A stretch of 53,077 nucleotides of DNA from Clostridiales bacterium (GTDB taxonomy: Bacteria; Bacillota; Clostridia; Christensenellales; Pumilibacteraceae). Positions 31,994 through 40,612 of this stretch are shown here, piece after piece. The notes under the pieces are model-generated. The model did no database searches and was not told where the DNA came from. It worked only from the letters and a program-made list of their open reading frames with translations. The DNA lies in assembly GCA_029066805.1 (NCBI GenBank), contig JAIEFT010000059.1, positions 1-53,077 on the forward strand, read 5' to 3'. Position numbers and translations under genes: made by a program. Numbering within the stretch: position 1 is the stretch's first letter; every line of letters begins with the position of its first letter.

Positions 31994-34021
31994 ATGGAAC
32001 AGCAACCTAAAAACACCGAAACCAAATCGGAGCATAAAAAAACGAAAAAACGCGCTAATGTGAATGTTAAGACGTTGTTTTCTCCGCGCTATCGCGGAGT
32101 TATTTTGACGTTTATATTCGACATTGCCGTTTGCTTCGGTGCGTTCTGGCTGGCGCACAAGGCTATGTTCAATCAAGTGTCTGTAGAAGCTCCGCTCAAC
32201 TATAGAAACTTTATTGTGCCAATTATGATAATCATGACAGGCATTCCTGTGTGTATGCTTGCGCTGTTCAATTGTTACAACGTGGTGTGGAAGCTGGCGG
32301 GACGGATCGAATTTATCAAGTTTGTCGCGTCGTATGTGCTGTCTTACTGCGTGCTTTTGATACTTAAGGCGGTGCTGTGGGCGGCGTTTAACGTTCAGCT
32401 TTGGGGCACGCAAATACTGCTATTTGTATTTTTGGCAATGATTTTTACTGCGATACCTCGGTTTTCCAACATGCTCATCGGCTACTTCAAGCATGTTCAG
32501 CGCGGCAACTTCCCGGTAAGCCAAAAGCCCGTCCGTACCGTTATTTACGGCGCGGGCAATATCGGGTCTGTACTGAACAACCGTTTTGTAGCAAACCCCG
32601 ACGAGGGGTATACGCCCGTCGCGTTTATGGACGACGATCCGGACAAGCAGGGCAAGTCAATAGGCGGCAATCTTGTTGCGGGCGGACTTGACGATGTGGA
32701 ACGTATTATAGACGACTACAGCCCGGATATGTTTGTTATAGCTATTACCGACATTACCAAATCGCAGTTAAAACATATATACGAAAAGATTTCCAAGTAC
32801 AACATTCCAATCAAAATGCTGCCGCCGATAAGCGACGCAAATTCTACGGCTAATTCGGCGCTCGCGCTTGCCGATATAAAGATAGAATCATTGCTCGGCA
32901 GGGACGAGTTCAAGGTCAAGACCGAGCTTGTGGATATGTCGGTCAAGGACAAGGTCGTCATGGTCACCGGCGGCGCAGGTTCTATCGGCTCGGAGCTTTG
33001 TCGCCAAGCGCTGACTTTCGGCTGCAAGCATCTTGTTGTTTTCGACCAGAACGAGAACGGCATGTTCAATATCGATCAGGAATTCCGTAAAAAGTTCGAC
33101 ACGGATAGATATTCATTGATTATGGGTACTGTGCGCGAGGCAGGCAAGCTTGCGGAGGTGCTGGCAAGGTTCAAGCCGGAAACGGTATTTCATGCGGCGG
33201 CATACAAGCATGTGCCTATGATGGAAATTGCGCCGACCGAGGCGATTAAGAACAACGTGTTCGGCACTAAAAACGTAATAGAACAGTGTCAAAAAGCGGG
33301 CGTTAAGCGGTTTGTACTTATTTCCACAGACAAAGCAGTCAATCCCGCAAATGTTATGGGTGCAAGCAAACGCCTTGCCGAAATGCTTGTTCAGACGCGC
33401 GCCGCGGACAGCGATATGCAAATGGCTGCCGTGCGATTCGGTAATGTGCTCGGTTCGTCCGGCTCGGTCATACCTACGTTCTTAAAGCAGATACAGGAGG
33501 GTGGTCCGGTAACGGTAACTGACAGAAACATTAAGCGTTACTTCATGACGATACCTGAAGCGGTTAGGCTTGTATTGCAGACGGGCGCGCTCGCCTCGAG
33601 CGGCGAGGTGTTTGTGCTTGACATGGGCGATCCCGTGTATATCTACGACCTCGCATGCAATCTGATTCGCCTTAACGGGTTTGTGCCCAACAAGGATATT
33701 CAAATAGTCATTTCGGGTTTGCGTCCGGGAGAGAAGCTGTTTGAGGAGCTGCGTTACGACCAAGAACAGGTCAACAATACAATACACGAGGGCATTTTCG
33801 TCACCAAGCTTGAAACAATAGATAGAGTACAGTTCGACAAAAATCTTGCCGAGCTCAAAAAGATAGCCGAAAAAGAGGACGAGGTCGCCACCGAAAAGAA
33901 AGTGTTTGAGGTCGTTCCGCGCGGTGCACGCGAGCAAGCTATTAAGGAGCGCGAGTCAAGTCTTCGCGCGGCAAGCGCCGAAGCGAAAATGACCGCCAAT
34001 GCGACAAGCGACGCTGCGTAG
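31994..34021 (+). CDS. Membrane NDP-sugar epimerase/dehydratase (CapD/PglF/WbpM type)
   Basis: A 675-residue protein. After a basic N-terminus, four membrane helices span about 30-150. A first Rossmann-like domain (VRTVIYGAGNIGSVLNNRF) and a second SDR domain (VVMVTGGAGSIGSELC near 318-333) follow. ISTDKAVNPANVMGASKRLA carries the catalytic Lys; the usual Tyr of YxxxK is Met, as in this family of 4,6-dehydratases. The tail has PGEKLFEELRY. Such enzymes make UDP-sugar precursors for surface polysaccharides or glycoprotein glycans. The last 50 residues are Ala/Glu/Lys rich. No polysaccharide cluster surrounds it, only uppP and ddl. Confidence 0.9.
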   Translation: MEQQPKNTETKSEHKKTKKRANVNVKTLFSPRYRGVILTFIFDIAVCFGAFWLAHKAMFNQVSVEAPLNYRNFIVPIMIIMTGIPVCMLALFNCYNVVWKLAGRIEFIKFVASYVLSYCVLLILKAVLWAAFNVQLWGTQILLFVFLAMIFTAIPRFSNMLIGYFKHVQRGNFPVSQKPVRTVIYGAGNIGSVLNNRFVANPDEGYTPVAFMDDDPDKQGKSIGGNLVAGGLDDVERIIDDYSPDMFVIAITDITKSQLKHIYEKISKYNIPIKMLPPISDANSTANSALALADIKIESLLGRDEFKVKTELVDMSVKDKVVMVTGGAGSIGSELCRQALTFGCKHLVVFDQNENGMFNIDQEFRKKFDTDRYSLIMGTVREAGKLAEVLARFKPETVFHAAAYKHVPMMEIAPTEAIKNNVFGTKNVIEQCQKAGVKRFVLISTDKAVNPANVMGASKRLAEMLVQTRAADSDMQMAAVRFGNVLGSSGSVIPTFLKQIQEGGPVTVTDRNIKRYFMTIPEAVRLVLQTGALASSGEVFVLDMGDPVYIYDLACNLIRLNGFVPNKDIQIVISGLRPGEKLFEELRYDQEQVNNTIHEGIFVTKLETIDRVQFDKNLAELKKIAEKEDEVATEKKVFEVVPRGAREQAIKERESSLRAASAEAKMTANATSDAA

Positions 34022-34110
34022 CTCTATTCAAAATGATTTAGACGTAAGAGTAATAAAACCGTCGTCGCGTATAGTACAATGTAAGCGAGATAGTTTTTTC
34101 GGAGGTAGGT

Positions 34111-34887
34111 ATGGTTTGGTGGCAAGCCATGGTGCTTGGGCTTGTGCAGGGACTTACCGAGTTCTTGCCCGTGTCGTCAAGCGGACACTTGATATTGACA
34201 AGAGAGCTGATGGGGCTTAACGACGGCAGCTCTTTTTTGCTGTTTGACGTTATGGCGCACGTGGGTACGCTTGTCGCCGTGGTAATCGTGCTGTATAAGC
34301 CTATAATCGAGCTATTCAAAAAACCGTATAAGAATTTATTAATGCTGATTGTTGCCACGATCCCCGCGGTTGTTGTCGGGTTCGCGTGCAAGGATATAAT
34401 CGAAGAGTACTTCTCGACAGCAAAGTATTTGTGCTTCTTTTTTGCGTTTACCGCAATAATAATGCTGGTCAGCGAAATTGTTGCCAAGCGCAACAAGACG
34501 CCTAAGGATTTGGGCTGGGGCGGCGCGGTAGCAATGGGGCTTATGCAGGGCTTAGGCGTTTTGCCCGGTGTGTCGCGGTCGGGCTCGACTATTTTCGGCG
34601 GTACGGTCGCAGGCACGGACAGCAAAAAGATAGCGACGTTTTCCTTCCTAATGAGCTTGCCTGTGATAGGCGGGTCACTGCTTCTCAGTATTATCGACGT
34701 GGCGCAAGCGGGCGCGCTCGGCAACGTCGATTGGTTCAGCATTTTTATAGGTGCGGCTACGGCTTTCGCGTCCGGATATATCGCGGTCAGGGTCATGCTA
34801 AAGCTGATAGCCAAAGCCAATTACAAATGGTTCTCGCTATATCTCGGCATTGTTGCAATTTTGACTTTTTCGTTCTATTTCCTGTAG
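34111..34887 (+). CDS. uppP: Undecaprenyl-diphosphatase
   Basis: A 258-residue polytopic membrane enzyme (BacA family) that recycles undecaprenyl pyrophosphate to the monophosphate carrier and can confer bacitracin tolerance. Both signature loops are present: GLVQGLTEFLPVSSSGHL near residues 9-26 and GVLPGVSRSGSTIFGG near 150-165, with the catalytic Glu, Arg and His. About eight helices. GGAGGT just upstream of ATG 34111 is a good binding site. It lies between the epimerase and ddl, all concerned with envelope polymers. Confidence 0.95.
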   Translation: MVWWQAMVLGLVQGLTEFLPVSSSGHLILTRELMGLNDGSSFLLFDVMAHVGTLVAVVIVLYKPIIELFKKPYKNLLMLIVATIPAVVVGFACKDIIEEYFSTAKYLCFFFAFTAIIMLVSEIVAKRNKTPKDLGWGGAVAMGLMQGLGVLPGVSRSGSTIFGGTVAGTDSKKIATFSFLMSLPVIGGSLLLSIIDVAQAGALGNVDWFSIFIGAATAFASGYIAVRVMLKLIAKANYKWFSLYLGIVAILTFSFYFL

Positions 34888-34933
34888 AGCGTTCATAAAT
34901 ATAAAATTTATCACACTTTTTTTACGGCAATCA

Positions 34934-34939
34934 TATACA
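34934..34939 (+). promoter_or_regulatory. Possible -10 element six bases before the ddl ATG
   Basis: TATACA lies exactly six bases before ATG 34946 and no Shine-Dalgarno is visible. No convincing -35 was found, so the start is only a leaderless candidate. Confidence 0.35.
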
Positions 34940-34945
34940 ACAAAT

Positions 34946-36022
34946 ATGATTGCTGTATTTTTCGGTGGAAGATCGTGCGAGCACGACATCAGTGTTATTA
35001 CGGGATTGCAAGCCATGTCCGCATGCAAAAAGAAGTGTGTCGGCGTGTACATAGACGCGGATGGCGTATGGTGGGCGGCTGAGTGTTTTGACAGCGTTTC
35101 CGCCGTGCGCAACAACAGGTTCGACGGAAAAAGGGTATACCTTCGTCCCGCCGAAAATTACTTGTACCACAAAAACAAAAAGCTGTACAAGGTTGACTGC
35201 GCGCTGCTTTGCATGCACGGAATTTTGGGTGAGGACGGTTCGCTACAGGGTTTGCTTGAAATGTGTGGCATACCGTACACGGGCAGCGGCGTTATGGCGT
35301 CTGCTATAGGTATGAACAAAATAAAATCAAAGCAGGCGTTTGTAGGCGCAGGACTGAACGTGCTGCCGTACGTGACGGCTACGCACGTAAATTACAATGC
35401 CGATGCCGGTGCGGTGTTGGAAAGCGCGGAATCGCTCGGCTATCCCGTGATTGTCAAGCCGTGCAACTTAGGCAGTTCCATAGGCATATCGATTGCGGAG
35501 GACAGGGCGCAGCTTTACACGGCGCTCAGAGTGGCGTTCGAGTGGGACGACGTGGTTATAATCGAAAAAGCGCTATTGGACTTTACGGAAGTCAACTGCG
35601 CTGTGCTGGGCGACAGCTATGACCGAGATCTTATTGTGTCTCAAACCGAACAACCCGTCGGGTGGAAAACGTTTTTGACGTTTGCCGATAAGTATGCAGG
35701 CGACGTGAAATCGCTAAGGCATAAGATGCCCGCGGAAATCGGCGCGGAAAAGAACGAGCTTGTGCAGAGCTTAGCCGAAAAGGCGTTCCGCGCGGTGGGG
35801 TGCAGCGGCGTTGCGCGCGTTGACTTTATGATAAAGTGCGACGATATTTACGTCAACGAAATAAACACGATCCCGGGCTCGCTGTCGTCGCCGTTATTTT
35901 CCGAACAAATGCCGTTTTCTAAGCTTATAGATAAGCTGATAGAGTGCGCTGTAGACCGTAAACAGCGGTTTGACGCGCTAAAACGCACGTACACGCCCAC
36001 TATCCCTATAGTGGGTAAATAG
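34946..36022 (+). CDS. ddl: D-alanine--D-alanine ligase
   Basis: A 358-residue ATP-grasp enzyme joining two D-Ala for the peptidoglycan stem. N-terminal IAVFFGGRSCEHDISVITG, then HGILGEDGSLQGLLEMCGIPYTGSG, the ATP-grasp lysine region YPVIVKPCNLGSSIGIS, and the C-terminal RVDFMIKCDDIYVNEINTIPGS with the metal-binding Glu and Asn. The residue that separates D-Ala-D-Ala from D-Ala-D-Lac ligases cannot be read confidently by eye, so vancomycin sensitivity is not inferred. A strong shared terminator follows. Confidence 0.94.
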   Translation: MIAVFFGGRSCEHDISVITGLQAMSACKKKCVGVYIDADGVWWAAECFDSVSAVRNNRFDGKRVYLRPAENYLYHKNKKLYKVDCALLCMHGILGEDGSLQGLLEMCGIPYTGSGVMASAIGMNKIKSKQAFVGAGLNVLPYVTATHVNYNADAGAVLESAESLGYPVIVKPCNLGSSIGISIAEDRAQLYTALRVAFEWDDVVIIEKALLDFTEVNCAVLGDSYDRDLIVSQTEQPVGWKTFLTFADKYAGDVKSLRHKMPAEIGAEKNELVQSLAEKAFRAVGCSGVARVDFMIKCDDIYVNEINTIPGSLSSPLFSEQMPFSKLIDKLIECAVDRKQRFDALKRTYTPTIPIVGK

Positions 36023-36043
36023 TCAGAATAAATTCAACGGTTA

Positions 36044-36078
36044 AAAACACGGTATCGTTTTATCCGATACCGTGTTTT
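36044..36078. terminator. Bidirectional terminator between ddl and tetR
   Basis: AAAACACGGTATCG pairs perfectly with CGATACCGTGTTTT over a seven-base loop, 14 bp in all, A/T flanked on both sides. Confidence 0.85.
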
Positions 36079-36079
36079 A

Positions 36080-36676
36080 TTATGCTTTATAGCTCATGGG
36101 TCTGACGCAGTAGGTGATGATTTCGCAAATAAACAAAATATCGTCCTCACAGTCGTTGCGTACCCACTCGTTGATTATGGCGTCGATACCTTTTAGGAAA
36201 TACTTTTGCATGTAGTAAATGAGCTTTTTGTCCGTCACGCCGTGTTTGGCGTATATGGGAACGAAGAGATTTTCAATCATATAATTGTCCATGCTATTTA
36301 TTTCAAAGGCGTGTGCGTTTTCGGCATAAATTTTGAAAAGGCGCTTATGTTCCTGTATATATTTCAAGTACGGCAACAGATATTTCGGCGAGATAAAGTT
36401 TAGATCGTCCTTGTTCAGTTTGCGCATATCAGATAGATCTACGGGATCGTCAAATTTGCATTCGGTTAAAAAGTTGCCTATCATTCCCTGATAAGTTTCT
36501 TTTAATAAATCGTACGTATTCTCGTAATGCGCGTAAAAGGTGGAACGGTTGACGTCCGCCACTTTGCATATATCCATTATGGTTATATCCGCAAATTCTT
36601 TGCTCTCTAACAAAGTTATAAATGCGCTGCCCATTTTATTCGCCGTATTTTGGAATTTAGATTCAGACCTGTTCAT
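36080..36676 (-). CDS. TetR-family regulator of the envelope locus
   Basis: A 198-residue regulator. Residues 12-52 form the TetR HTH (FITLLESKEFADITIMDICK, ADVNRSTFYAHYENTYDLL). The C-terminal domain is helical and of the TetR_C_8-like type (FLTECKF, HKRLFKIYAENAHAFE, INEWVRND). It is divergent from the operon beginning at 36802. Its own promoter is TTGCTT-N17-TATAAT followed by six bases and ATG, so a leaderless mRNA. The shared block at 36714-36782 adjoins its -35, so a bound dimer could control both directions. Signal unknown; membrane-active compounds are a reasonable guess from the controlled genes. Confidence 0.87.
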   Translation of the reverse strand: MNRSESKFQNTANKMGSAFITLLESKEFADITIMDICKVADVNRSTFYAHYENTYDLLKETYQGMIGNFLTECKFDDPVDLSDMRKLNKDDLNFISPKYLLPYLKYIQEHKRLFKIYAENAHAFEINSMDNYMIENLFVPIYAKHGVTDKKLIYYMQKYFLKGIDAIINEWVRNDCEDDILFICEIITYCVRPMSYKA

Positions 36677-36682
36677 GTTTTG

Positions 36683-36711
36683 ATTATACTAAAGAATTTT
36701 AAAAAAAGCAA
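36683..36711 (-). promoter_or_regulatory. Leaderless promoter of the TetR gene
   Basis: Minus strand TTGCTT (36711-36706), 17-bp spacer, TATAAT (36688-36683), CAAAAC, then ATG at 36676. No Shine-Dalgarno. Confidence 0.75.
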
Positions 36712-36713
36712 TC

Positions 36714-36782
36714 AGAAACCGACACTTTTCGGATTTTGTGTTGTGGTGTTTTTTGAAATTACGGATTAAAATGTAAGTGTAA
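36714..36782. promoter_or_regulatory. Regulatory block A, shared with block B at 39623
   Basis: AGAAACCGACAC, about ten bases, then TGTTGTGGTGTTT, and further AATTACGGATTAAAATGTAA GTGTAA. The same order and most of the same bases recur at 39623-39690. The ACAC and GTGTT pieces make an imperfect dyad, fitting a TetR operator. It sits between the divergent TetR gene and the 36802 operon and ends where the operon's -10 should be. Confidence 0.65.
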
Positions 36783-36801
36783 TCGGGAGGGCAAATCCGG
36801 T

Positions 36802-37488
36802 ATGAAACAGAACGAAAACACCAACGAAACAAAAGACACCGTCGCTATAACCGACGCGGACTTTAAGGAGTTTTTATCGGCTTCGGGTGATGCGCAATGG
36901 AAAATACTGCAAGCCCACGCCGAAAAAAACAAAAAAATCATTCAAATAAGGAGATTAAAAACCATGAACGAACAGTACAACGACCATCACTACGAGGAAA
37001 TCAGCAAACAGTTTGAGGAATTCTGCCACACCAAAGGCATTGCGGCAAAGTTCAAAGTCGCATTTGCGCAAATGGCTGAAAACACGCGCAAGCAGAAGGA
37101 AGCGGACAAAGCGCAGCTTGAGGAAGTAAAGCGTCAGTCGGCGGAAGCAAACCCCGAATTTACCGAGTTTTTGCATACCAAAGGTCTTAAGGCAAAAGTA
37201 AAGCTGATTATTGCTAACCTTAAAAAAGGCATAAAAGAAGCGCCGCAAAAGACCGCGGCGGCTGTCGACGGAATTTCGGCGCAGACCAAAGCAAACATTG
37301 CAAAAGCGCAAGCAAGCGTTTACAGAACAACGGCAGGCTACGGCGCAAATAATAGCGGAGCAAATGTGCAAGACGCTTCGGAATATACCGCGGAAGATCT
37401 TGCTCGCGAGTTCAACGAGTTTTTGAAAGCCAAAGGTCTTGACGGAAAGTACGCTGTAGAAGTTACAGGCGAGGAAAACAATGACTGA
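36802..37488 (+). CDS. Protein with four EFLxxKGL motifs, unknown function
   Basis: A 228-residue soluble protein, not recognised. A short motif recurs four times: DFKEFLSASGD (20-30), QFEEFCHTKGIAAK (70-83), EFTEFLHTKGLKAK (119-132) and EFNEFLKAKGLDGK (203-216). Spacers are charged or Ala/Gln-rich, with likely helices (AEANPEF; KTAAAVDGISAQTKANIAKA). No signal peptide or membrane helix. GGGAGGG precedes ATG 36802, but AAGGAG (36948-36953) also precedes an in-frame ATG at 36964, so a shorter 174-residue form with three motifs may be made. It opens the TetR-controlled operon, overlapping the acetyltransferase start by 8 bases. Confidence 0.7.
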   Translation: MKQNENTNETKDTVAITDADFKEFLSASGDAQWKILQAHAEKNKKIIQIRRLKTMNEQYNDHHYEEISKQFEEFCHTKGIAAKFKVAFAQMAENTRKQKEADKAQLEEVKRQSAEANPEFTEFLHTKGLKAKVKLIIANLKKGIKEAPQKTAAAVDGISAQTKANIAKAQASVYRTTAGYGANNSGANVQDASEYTAEDLAREFNEFLKAKGLDGKYAVEVTGEENND

Positions 37489-38038
37489 ACTCGAAAAAGC
37501 GCTTTCCGGTGAACAGTTCAACCGCAGGGATGGAGAGGTGATTGCCTTTCAGATGAAAGTCGAGGAGCTTTTATACGATTTCAATCACTCAAGACCGAGC
37601 GACCCTAGGCGCACTGAAATAATCAAGGAGCTTGTCACCGGCTACAATCAATACGTTTTTATCGAGGACGGCTTTAAGTGCGTGTTCGGAAAGAACATTC
37701 ACTTTAAAGGCACGGCAATGATCAACTTTAATTGCACGTTCCTCGATTCCAACATTATCACCGTCGGACATTGTGCGCTTATCGGTCCTAACTGTAGCAT
37801 TATCTGCACCAACCACACGCTTGATGCGGACGAAAGGCTTAAAGGCGGTTTTTGCGATAAGCCTATCACGATCGGCGATAAAACATGGCTTGGAGCGAAC
37901 GTAACCGTTTTGCCCGGTGTGACTATCGGCGAGGGCGCGGTAATCGGCGCAGGTTCGGTCGTAACAAAAGATATTCCGCCGTACACTGTGGCGGTAGGAA
38001 ACCCTTGCAGGGTTGTAAAAGAAATTCCGCACAAATAG
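37481..38038 (+). CDS. Left-handed beta-helix O-acetyltransferase (maltose/galactoside type)
   Basis: A 185-residue hexapeptide-repeat acetyltransferase of the Maa/LacA family (CoA-dependent). The N-terminal helical cap includes LLYDFNHSRPSDPRRTEIIK, and the beta-helix has the catalytic His in CTNHTLD, then the repeats ITIGDKTWLGANVTVLPGVT and IGEGAVIGAGSVV, ending VAVGNPCRVVKEIP. Members acetylate free sugars or sugar residues; here, next to cardiolipin synthase, an envelope glycan is possible but unproven. The start overlaps the previous gene by 8 bases. Confidence 0.88.
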   Translation: MTELEKALSGEQFNRRDGEVIAFQMKVEELLYDFNHSRPSDPRRTEIIKELVTGYNQYVFIEDGFKCVFGKNIHFKGTAMINFNCTFLDSNIITVGHCALIGPNCSIICTNHTLDADERLKGGFCDKPITIGDKTWLGANVTVLPGVTIGEGAVIGAGSVVTKDIPPYTVAVGNPCRVVKEIPHK

Positions 38039-38047
38039 GAATGGCAG

Positions 38048-39610
38048 ATGAAAAAGAAAATCGTAATTAACGAATACAACAAACAAGTGGAACGGGAGAT
38101 ATCTTATACCCCGTTCCGCTATATCGTTGCAATATTTCTGGTCGTATTGGAGACATTGGCGGTTATTGCCGTTATGACGTTCCTGACGATGTACATTCCG
38201 TACTTTTACTTTGCCGTGGTTGCAACGCAGATCGGCGTTGCGATCGCGATAATCAACCGCAAGGATAATCCCGATTACAAGCTGCCGTGGCTGTTCTTTG
38301 TCATGCTCATCCCGATCGTCGGGTTTATGCTGTACTTTATGTTCTATTCGCGTAAACTGAACAAAAAGCAAATAAAGAGATTAGATAAGCTGACAAAACA
38401 ACACGTAGATAAAGACGATACGACGGAACTATCGGAAATAAGCGCAGGCGACGCGCTTATCGGCTCGCAAGCTATTATGCTGAACAAGCTTTCCGATTCG
38501 CATACATACGCTAATACCGATATTCGATATTATCCGCTCGGCGAGGAGCTGTTTGCCGCCATGGTCGATGATCTGAAAAAAGCCGAGAAGTTTATATTCA
38601 TGGAGTACTTCATAATCGAGGGCGGGTTGTTCTGGGACACGATTTTGGATGTGCTCATGGATAAAGCGGCGAGCGGCGTGGAAGTGCGCGTTGTTTACGA
38701 CGATATAGGCTGTATGATGACGCTTCCCGGCAATTACCATAAACAGCTCCGTAAGCTGGGGATAAAAGCCGTTCCGTTCTCGCGCCTGCGCGGACAAGCC
38801 AACAACGAGTTTAACAACCGTAGTCACAGAAAGATAACCGTAATAGACGGTAAGGTAGGGTACACGGGCGGCGTGAATATTGCCGACGAATATATTAATC
38901 GTATTGTAAAATTCGGGCACTGGAAGGACGTGGGCTTGCGCTTGCAGGGCGAAGCGGTAAACGAACTGACAAGATTATTCTTAATAGACTACGGCTTAAA
39001 CGACAAAAAAGCCGACGATAATTTTGCCGATTATTACCGTTATGAGCAATGCGAGCAGGACGGTTATTGCATACCGTTCGGCGACGGTCCAAAGCCGGTG
39101 TACGAAAGACAGGTTGCAAAGTCGGTCATTCTGAATATGCTCAATCAAGCAAAGCGATACGTTTATATCACTACACCGTATTTGATTATAGACAACGAGC
39201 TTATAGAAGCTCTCGAACATGCCGCCATACGCGGAATAGACGTTCGTATTATAACGCCGCATATCCCCGACAAAAAGCTTGTATTCCTTATGACACGCAG
39301 TCATTACAACAGACTTATGACCGCGGGCGTTAAGATTTACGAATACGAGAGCGGATTCGTCCATGCCAAAACATACATATCCGACGACGAAACGGCTATG
39401 GTCGGCACGGTAAATATGGATTACCGTTCGCTCGTTCATCACTTTGAAAACGGGGTGTGGATATATAAGCACGCAGTAATCGAGGATATAAAACGCGATT
39501 TTCTGGACACGCAAGAAAAGTCTATAAAGTTTGAACTCGGTATGTTGAAAGAAAATCTGTTCCAAAGATTTGTTCGCGCAATGGTAAAAGTATTCTCGCC
39601 GCTGTTCTGA
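38048..39610 (+). CDS. cls: Cardiolipin synthase
   Basis: A 520-residue phospholipase-D-type enzyme that joins two phosphatidylglycerols into cardiolipin. Two to three N-terminal helices (about 20-100; PLDc_N domain with IINRKDNPDYKLPWLF). Two HKD catalytic motifs: HRKITVIDGKVGYTGG near 258-275 and HAKTYISDDETAMVGT near 440-455, both complete. The C-terminus ends FVRAMVKVFSPLF. Raising cardiolipin is a known route to resist membrane-active peptides and daptomycin. It follows the acetyltransferase by 9 bases and is the last gene before the second regulatory block. Confidence 0.93.
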   Translation: MKKKIVINEYNKQVEREISYTPFRYIVAIFLVVLETLAVIAVMTFLTMYIPYFYFAVVATQIGVAIAIINRKDNPDYKLPWLFFVMLIPIVGFMLYFMFYSRKLNKKQIKRLDKLTKQHVDKDDTTELSEISAGDALIGSQAIMLNKLSDSHTYANTDIRYYPLGEELFAAMVDDLKKAEKFIFMEYFIIEGGLFWDTILDVLMDKAASGVEVRVVYDDIGCMMTLPGNYHKQLRKLGIKAVPFSRLRGQANNEFNNRSHRKITVIDGKVGYTGGVNIADEYINRIVKFGHWKDVGLRLQGEAVNELTRLFLIDYGLNDKKADDNFADYYRYEQCEQDGYCIPFGDGPKPVYERQVAKSVILNMLNQAKRYVYITTPYLIIDNELIEALEHAAIRGIDVRIITPHIPDKKLVFLMTRSHYNRLMTAGVKIYEYESGFVHAKTYISDDETAMVGTVNMDYRSLVHHFENGVWIYKHAVIEDIKRDFLDTQEKSIKFELGMLKENLFQRFVRAMVKVFSPLF

Positions 39611-39622
39611 TAAAAACATTTT

Positions 39623-39690
39623 AGAAACCAACACAAATTGTTTTTATGTTGTGGTGTTTGAGTAAAAAAACAATTAAAATATAAGTGTAA
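39623..39690 (+). promoter_or_regulatory. Regulatory block B, upstream of the ABC exporter genes
   Basis: AGAAACCAACAC, about ten bases, then ATGTTGTGGTGTTT and AATTAAAATATAAGTGTAA. It repeats block A (36714-36782) in order and sequence while the genes that follow are unrelated. AGGAGG precedes ATG 39708. It is a second promoter within the locus, probably under the same TetR. Confidence 0.65.
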
Positions 39691-39707
39691 AATACAGGAG
39701 GCAATAA

Positions 39708-40610
39708 ATGAACGCAATAGAAATAAGAAACCTAACAAAAAGTTTTCGCGGAATGTATGCGGTAGATAATCTTTCTATGACCGTTCCCGTCGGCGCAATA
39801 TACGGCTTTATCGGCGAAAACGGATCGGGTAAATCTACTACCGAAAAGCTTATCTGCGGACATCTTGTGCCCGACGGCGGTGAAATAAGGCTGTTCGGTA
39901 AGGATTATACCGACGCAGGCGTTCGCGCAAGAGTAGGGGCGCTTATCGAAAGCGCCGGCTGTTTTCCAAATTCGAGCGTGTGGGCAAACCTCATGATGCA
40001 GGCGCTCAATCTCGGTATTCAAAATCGTAACGAGGAAATAAAGCGTGTGCTCAAGATCGTGCGTATGGAAGATAACGCAAAAATTAAGTTTAAGAGCTGC
40101 TCGCTCGGCATGAAACAGCGTATAGGCATCGCTATGGCACTCTTGGGCAATCCCGCGCTTTTGATTCTTGACGAGCCGATTAACGGACTTGATACGGACG
40201 GTATGCGTATCATGCGAGAAATCATTGTAGACATTACGAAGAACCTCGGATGCACAGTTCTTATCTCTTCGCACATTTTGGGCGAGCTGGAAAAGATAGC
40301 AACCCATTATGGCATTATTCGACAAGGCAAGCTTATTCAGGAAATGTCCGCCGCCGAAATGGACGCGCGCTCGCGCGTGTTTGTGTCGATCAAGACAAAG
40401 CACGTGCCGTCGGCTATGACAGTTTTGCAAAAGAAGTTCGGCAACGTTCGTTTCGAGGACGATAGCTTACGCGTTTACGACGTAGATGACACGGAGGCGA
40501 TCGTTAAATGTCTTTTGGATAACGGACACAAGGTGAGCGAAGTGGAAAAGAACAAAGTAGGACTGGAAGAATACTATATCGAGCTTATGAGCAAAAAGGA
40601 GGAAAAGTAA
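39708..40610 (+). CDS. ABC transporter ATP-binding protein, BcrA/lantibiotic-immunity type (first copy)
   Basis: A 300-residue ATPase. Walker A GENGSGKST (about 36-44), signature SLGMKQR, Walker B LLILDEPINGLD, H-loop SSHIL. The IYGFIGENGSGKST opening and ELEKIATHYGIIRQGKL stretch are typical of BcrA/NisF-like subunits that protect against bacitracin or lantibiotics. The last 80 residues form the usual C-terminal regulatory part. The permease starts 2 bases downstream. Its first 23 bases match those of the second copy at 41460 almost exactly, so the pair arose by tandem duplication. Confidence 0.9.
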   Translation: MNAIEIRNLTKSFRGMYAVDNLSMTVPVGAIYGFIGENGSGKSTTEKLICGHLVPDGGEIRLFGKDYTDAGVRARVGALIESAGCFPNSSVWANLMMQALNLGIQNRNEEIKRVLKIVRMEDNAKIKFKSCSLGMKQRIGIAMALLGNPALLILDEPINGLDTDGMRIMREIIVDITKNLGCTVLISSHILGELEKIATHYGIIRQGKLIQEMSAAEMDARSRVFVSIKTKHVPSAMTVLQKKFGNVRFEDDSLRVYDVDDTEAIVKCLLDNGHKVSEVEKNKVGLEEYYIELMSKKEEK

Positions 40611-40612
40611 TC

